A DNA stretch of 64,000 nt from a virus, in IMG/VR virus record IMGVR_UViG_3300042559_002699, positions 1 to 64,000 of that record; one strand, given 5' to 3'. Below the pieces are notes generated by a model. The model searched no databases. It was given only the letters and a program-made list of their open reading frames with translations, and was not told where the DNA came from. The translations under genes and the position numbers were made by a program. Of this stretch, positions 60,228 through 64,000 are shown one piece after another. How positions within the stretch are numbered: the stretch's first letter is position 1; every line of letters begins with the position of its first letter.

Positions 60228-61090
60228 TTTTCAAAATTTTTATTTTCTATAATCATTTTAGCATGTGTAGTGTGCTTAATGTCTACATCGAAGTCCTTTT
60301 TGACTTCTTTTTTTAGATAGGGAAGAACAAAATTATCTTCAAAAATAATTTCATATCCCGGAGGTATTTTCTTGTATAGAGTTTCAAGAGAAAGAGGAAG
60401 ATAGTTTTCTGCTACTTCTCTAGTCCAGTTATCTGTGAATTTATATTTTAGTAAAAAGTGAGCTAAGAATTTATAGCTGCTTCCAATATCATCCCACTTT
60501 TCTTCGTAAGACTTTAAGTATTTTGGATCTGCCGCAGATTTAACTTTGTCAACATCGTCCTGGAATTCGGATGCTTCTTTTCTACTCATTTCAACAGAAG
60601 GAATCATGTCTCTGATTACTATCCATTTAAAGTCTCCACCAAATACTCTATCCTCCCAGAATTTTTTAACTTCTTTAGGATGAGAATAAGAATAAACTTC
60701 GTGAATTACCGAAGATAATACAAGAGCTGGTTTATCATAAGATTCCAATTCAGATTGAACCTCACTCCAAGAATCGGTTAATAAAACGTCTGGTCCTAGT
60801 TTAGCTCTTGCTTTAGCAAGCATAGCTTTACTAAGATCGTATCCTATCAATTTAACATCTGGATTTTTCTCCTTCATCTTGGAAAGGATCGTTCCGTCTG
60901 CACACCCAAAATCTACGATAACATCCGGATTTATAATATCTAAAAAGAATAATTTATCCGGATAGGATGCTTCCATATTTCGGTTATAAACCTCTATGTT
61001 AGCAATAGGATTTGATTCTAGAGATTCGAAAATCGATCTCAAACGGTTCAATCCGTCGGAAAATTCCTCATATAGAATTATATTTTTCAA
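60224..61090 (-). CDS. SAM-dependent methyltransferase with targeting-type leader
   Basis: 288 residues. After a leader (KNIILYEEFSDGLNRLR, ~25 residues), a class I methyltransferase follows: DVIVDFGCADGTILSKM (motif I), KLIGYDLSKAMLAKARAKLG (motif post-I), ALVLSSVIHEVYSYSHP (motif II) and FKWIVIRDMIP (motif III). Domain order suits a small-molecule, tRNA or protein methylase; the target is unknown. If the leader is a packaging tag, this enzyme would enter the host with the DNA. Confidence 0.82.
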   Translation of the reverse strand: MKNIILYEEFSDGLNRLRSIFESLESNPIANIEVYNRNMEASYPDKLFFLDIINPDVIVDFGCADGTILSKMKEKNPDVKLIGYDLSKAMLAKARAKLGPDVLLTDSWSEVQSELESYDKPALVLSSVIHEVYSYSHPKEVKKFWEDRVFGGDFKWIVIRDMIPSVEMSRKEASEFQDDVDKVKSAADPKYLKSYEEKWDDIGSSYKFLAHFLLKYKFTDNWTREVAENYLPLSLETLYKKIPPGYEIIFEDNFVLPYLKKEVKKDFDVDIKHTTHAKMIIENKNFEK

Positions 61091-61092
61091 AT

Positions 61093-61287
61093 TTAATTTA
61101 TCTCGGACGTACGGATAGATTGCCTATACTTTGCGTCTCTTATTTGATTTCTTCTTCTCACAGATGGTTTGGTGAATTCTCTTCTCTCGTTAAGTTCGTC
61201 TTTTGTCTTACGTTCAGAAAATTTATTTTTTAGCTTCTTTAAAGCTGAATCCAGAGATTTCTCCTTCTTTAAATCTATAAAAATCAT
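61093..61287 (-). CDS. rpsU: Ribosomal protein bS21 homolog
   Basis: 64 residues, the full size of bS21. KSLDSALKKLKNKFSERKTKDEL and FTKPSVRRRNQIRDAKYRQSI reproduce the family pattern (ESLdsALkrfkrk... then kPSv.Rr......), and Tyr54 falls where Bacteroidota bS21 has the tyrosine recalled to contact the 16S rRNA 3' tail. bS21 sits at the mRNA exit channel of the 30S subunit and affects initiation. Phage copies probably replace host bS21 on ribosomes. No Shine-Dalgarno sequence precedes the ATG. Confidence 0.9.
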   Translation of the reverse strand: MIFIDLKKEKSLDSALKKLKNKFSERKTKDELNERREFTKPSVRRRNQIRDAKYRQSIRTSEIN

Positions 61288-61297
61288 GCTCTATATA

Positions 61298-63427
61298 TTA
61301 CTCTTCTGAGCCCTTTTTTGGATTTGTGATTCTTACCTTTACTGGGGGTTCGATCTCAGCATCTTTGGAAGAATCTAGGGATAGAGTAATCTTAGAACCT
61401 GATTCAACTTTCTTTTGGATAAAGAGCTCTGCAATAGTGTCTTCGATATATTTTTGAAGAAGTCTTTTCAGAGGTCTTGCTCCAAATTTGGGGTCATATC
61501 CTCTTTCTGCTATCTTTTCTTTTAGATCCTTAGAGATGACTAATTTAAACCCTAGATCTTCAAATCTCGGAGTCATCTTTTTAATTTCAACGTCTATAAT
61601 CTTAATTAGATCATCTTGAGTTAGAGAATTAAAGTTTATAATTTCATCTATTCTGTTTAGAAATTCCGGAGAGAAAGTTTTTTCCAATTCTTTTCTGATC
61701 GTGATCTTTGATTCTTTTTCCACATTGCTCTTATCTAAAGATTTGAATCCTACACCTCCTCCAAATTCGGCAGCCTTTCTTTGACCAACGTTAGAAGTCA
61801 AGATGATTAAACAATTTTTAAAATTAATCTTTCTTCCTAATCCATCGGTAATCATACCCTCGTCTAGAATTTGTAATAGAGAGTTGAAAATATCCGGATG
61901 GGCCTTTTCAATCTCGTCAAATAGAACTACTGAATATGGCTTTCTTCTAACTTTCTCTGTTAATTGACCACCATCTTCGTGTCCAACATATCCTGGAGGA
62001 GCTCCAATCAATTTGGTTGAATTGAATTTCTCCATGTACTCGGACATATCAACTCTAATCATTGCATCGGCATCACCGAATACCATTTTAGCCAATTCCT
62101 TAGCCAATTGGGTTTTACCAACTCCGGTAGGTCCTAGAAAAACAAATGATCCGATTGGACGATTTGGGTCTTTTAAACCGATTCTATTTCTTAAAATTGC
62201 CTTTGATATTTTTTCAACTGCTTCATTTTGTCCAATAACTCTATCTCTTAAAGCTTCAGCCATTTTAGCAAGTCTTTCGTTTTCGTCCTGACTGATCTTT
62301 TGTAGAGGAATCCCAGTCATCAAAGAAACTACTTCAGCAACTTTTTCACCGTCTACGATTTTCTTCTTCTCTTTTAGCTTTTGCTCCCAGGCTTTAGTTT
62401 CCGATTCGATGCCAGCTTTAATCTTTCTTTCCAGATCTCTATATTTGGCAGCTCCTTCATAGTCCTGTTTGGTAACACACTTCTTTTTCTCCTCTGTAGT
62501 TTTCTCTAGATTCTTCTCTAAATTAACCAATGCATCAGGAACCTTAACTTGGGTTAATTGAGATCTGCTACCCGCTTCGTCTAAAGCATCTAGAGCTTTG
62601 TCTGGGAAGTTTCTGTCGGTAATGTATCTTTCTGTTAACTTAACACAATTGATGATAGCATCGTCAGTGTATTGAACATTATGATGATCCTCGTACTTAG
62701 CCTTGATATTGTTTAGAATTATAATTGTCTCGTCTGCAGTTGGAGCTTCAATGATAACTTTTTGAAATCTTCTTTCTAGTGCTCCGTCTTTCTCGATATA
62801 CTGTCTATATTCATTTAGAGTTGTTGCTCCAACACATTGAAATTCCCCTCTTGCTAGTGCAGGTTTTACCATGTTAGAAGCATCCAAAGATCCTGATGAA
62901 CCACCGGCACCAACTAGAGTGTGCAATTCATCGATGAAAATAATTACATCTGGATTTTTTCTTAGCTCATCCATAATGGACTTCATTCTCTCTTCAAACT
63001 GACCCCTGTATTTAGTTCCGGCAACAATTAGACCCATATCCAAACTAACTACTCTCTTATTTAGTAGATTTCTAGAAACCTTTCTTTGGAAAATTCTAAG
63101 TGCTAGTCCTTCGGCAATTGCTGATTTACCAACCCCGGGTTCCCCTATTAGAACTGGATTGTTCTTTTTCCTACGACCTAGAATTTGAGAAACTCTTTCG
63201 ATCTCAGAATCTCTTCCTACAATTGGATCAAGTTCTCCCTTTGCAGCTAGAGCTGTTAAATCCCTGCTAAAAGAATCTAGGGCAGGAGTGGTTGAAGAGG
63301 TTGGATTAGATTTGTAGCTTGGAACATCATCAATATCATCGTCATCGATAGGTCCCATTGAAATTTTAGGAGGAGTGTATAAGATATCTCCCAATAAGTT
63401 CTCTCCAATTATATTGTTTTCAGTCAT
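61298..63427 (-). CDS. ClpC-like AAA+ unfoldase lacking the N domain
   Basis: 709 residues with two AAA+ modules. D1: GEPGVGKS at 95-102, IIFIDELHTLVG at 162-173, GATTLNEYR. Middle: a short UVR-like coiled segment at ~308-340 (TKQDYEGAAKYRDLE), as in ClpC. D2: GPTGVGKT at 432-439, VLFDEIEKAHPD, ILTSNVG, then ARPLKRLLQKYIE. The N-terminal ~60 residues are not the double Clp_N repeat but a short acidic tail. A GVGF at 558-561 stands at the ClpP-contact loop, so it may use host ClpP. Likely role: remodelling or degrading host or phage proteins. Confidence 0.92.
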   Translation of the reverse strand: MTENNIIGENLLGDILYTPPKISMGPIDDDDIDDVPSYKSNPTSSTTPALDSFSRDLTALAAKGELDPIVGRDSEIERVSQILGRRKKNNPVLIGEPGVGKSAIAEGLALRIFQRKVSRNLLNKRVVSLDMGLIVAGTKYRGQFEERMKSIMDELRKNPDVIIFIDELHTLVGAGGSSGSLDASNMVKPALARGEFQCVGATTLNEYRQYIEKDGALERRFQKVIIEAPTADETIIILNNIKAKYEDHHNVQYTDDAIINCVKLTERYITDRNFPDKALDALDEAGSRSQLTQVKVPDALVNLEKNLEKTTEEKKKCVTKQDYEGAAKYRDLERKIKAGIESETKAWEQKLKEKKKIVDGEKVAEVVSLMTGIPLQKISQDENERLAKMAEALRDRVIGQNEAVEKISKAILRNRIGLKDPNRPIGSFVFLGPTGVGKTQLAKELAKMVFGDADAMIRVDMSEYMEKFNSTKLIGAPPGYVGHEDGGQLTEKVRRKPYSVVLFDEIEKAHPDIFNSLLQILDEGMITDGLGRKINFKNCLIILTSNVGQRKAAEFGGGVGFKSLDKSNVEKESKITIRKELEKTFSPEFLNRIDEIINFNSLTQDDLIKIIDVEIKKMTPRFEDLGFKLVISKDLKEKIAERGYDPKFGARPLKRLLQKYIEDTIAELFIQKKVESGSKITLSLDSSKDAEIEPPVKVRITNPKKGSEE

Positions 63428-63476
63428 AATTATATTTCTTTATTATAGATCAGATGATCCATAATGATTCATTTTA

Positions 63477-63737
63477 TTAGGATCTAATCCAGGAATTTAC
63501 TTCCTCTTGGGTTGGGTATCCAATATCTGCTTGACACAGATCACAAACTTTCTTCACAGAAAAATTATTATTTCCATGGATGTTAAAATTTTTAACCGTG
63601 TAGTCTGGATGAGGACAAGCAGATTGGATAGCTTCTAATTCCTTTTCTAGAGATTTTATATTTGTGATTATTCTATCTGTAGTATTAAAGACTTCTTGCG
63701 GATTGGAAAAATCAAGATCTGGTTTGTTTAATTCCAT
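63477..63737 (-). CDS. Small Cys-containing protein, unknown
   Basis: 86 residues. A helical start (EVFNTTDRIITNIKSLEKELEAIQ) is followed by CPHPDY and KVCDLCQADIGYP, giving a possible zinc ribbon (C...H...C-x-x-C). No family recognised. It lies 32 bp before the next gene on the same strand, between the ClpC-like and RNase H-like genes. Confidence 0.65.
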   Translation of the reverse strand: MELNKPDLDFSNPQEVFNTTDRIITNIKSLEKELEAIQSACPHPDYTVKNFNIHGNNNFSVKKVCDLCQADIGYPTQEEVNSWIRS

Positions 63738-63769
63738 AGTTTTTTAATGGATTTAAACTATATATTCCC

Positions 63770-64000
63770 CTATCTGCAAATTGAGTCAGCAATAGAAATT
63801 GCCCAAGGTGATTTAGATTTCCATCTAGCCTTGATTCCAAGTGATTCCACCATACCAACTGCAGAAGCTAGTAAAGTATTAGATTGGTATCTAGGATCTG
63901 GGTTTAAATCAATATCAATGAAGTCCGGTTTTCCGAATCCCCACATTTCTAACAGATGAGCAGCAGAAACACTGAGTTCAACTTCTTTCCATAATCTCTC
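63770..64000 (-). CDS. YkuK-family RNase H-like protein, C-terminal part (runs off the window)
   Basis: Minus-strand frame open from base 64000 to a TAG at 63770-63772, 76 residues. FIDIDLNPDPRYQSNTLLASAVGMVESLG, split across the D-x-N-P and S-N motif, and KARWKSKSPWAISIADSIC match the YkuK/RNaseH_like family end (hlDiNpd...kS...i.Gyv...Gf...kP.awaas.vAD). The 5' part lies beyond the window. RNase H-like nucleases of this family are widespread in phages; function not established. Confidence 0.65.
   Translation of the reverse strand, partial: ERLWKEVELSVSAAHLLEMWGFGKPDFIDIDLNPDPRYQSNTLLASAVGMVESLGIKARWKSKSPWAISIADSICR

Noticed and set aside
63747-63959. 70-codon plus-strand ORF
   Set aside because: It overlaps the minus-strand YkuK-like end, which shows real family motifs; the plus frame shows none.
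1-64000. Prophage or integrated element
   Set aside because: No integrase, repressor, att-like repeat or flanking host genes; gene content fits a virulent T4-like phage.

Overview
The window looks like part of a large, AT-rich, T4-like contractile-tailed phage of a Bacteroidota host. The T4-type evidence is a neck–terminase–sheath–tube series in the T4 gene order (14, 16, 17, 18, 19), a gp15-like protein, a gp26-like hub protein, and a recombination/replication block (UvsX, gp41, gp47, gp46). The host is inferred from three secreted proteins with Bacteroidota-style signal peptides, one of which ends in a gliding-motility/type IX secretion C-terminal domain, and from the near absence of Shine-Dalgarno sequences before genes. 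Nearly all genes are on the minus strand and tightly packed, often with 4-bp start/stop overlaps. No integrase or repressor was seen.

Layout. 1-0.9 kb: start of an ECF-like sigma factor gene, then a dCMP deaminase. 0.9-13.5 kb: virion genes (K/E-rich protein, gp26-like hub, two tandem tail tube paralogs, an oversized sheath, large and small terminase, gp14-like neck). 13.6-18.7 kb: a 1557-residue secreted PKD/CHU_C-type protein and a SET-domain protein. 18.7-27.6 kb: glycan island A (glycosyltransferases, methyltransferases, acyltransferases, a shortened aminotransferase, and a GT4 fused to a TibC/BAHT-like glycosyltransferase with an apparent iron finger). 27.6-30.7 kb: a second tail patch (collagen-like fibre, gp15-like, PKD-bearing protein). 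30.7-36.7 kb: gp46, gp47, gp41, UvsX and two small genes. 36.8-43.0 kb: OmpA-like and peptidoglycan-binding proteins, a CAP protein and small secreted or unknown proteins. 43.26 kb: tRNA-Ser(UGA). 43.3-59.9 kb: glycan island B. 59.9-64 kb: small proteins, a methyltransferase, ribosomal protein bS21, a ClpC-like AAA+ unfoldase and the C-terminal end of a YkuK-type RNase H-like protein.

How the parts may work together. About 16 glycosyltransferase genes and 8 sugar-activating or modifying genes could make and attach complex glycans. Two enzyme sets look like real pathways: a 4,6-dehydratase, acyltransferase and aminotransferase for an N-acyl-amino-dideoxysugar, and an RfbH-like 3-dehydrase with an RmlD-like reductase for a deoxysugar. 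The acceptors are not known; virion proteins, the secreted adhesin-like protein or host surface glycans are all possible. Two recurring intergenic motifs look like promoter classes. ACCGTATATT lies 16-23 nt before the deaminase and the three secreted-protein genes. GATATATA(A/C/G) lies about 18-32 nt before virion-type genes and could be read by the phage sigma factor. bS21 and a ClpC-like unfoldase point to takeover of host translation and proteolysis.
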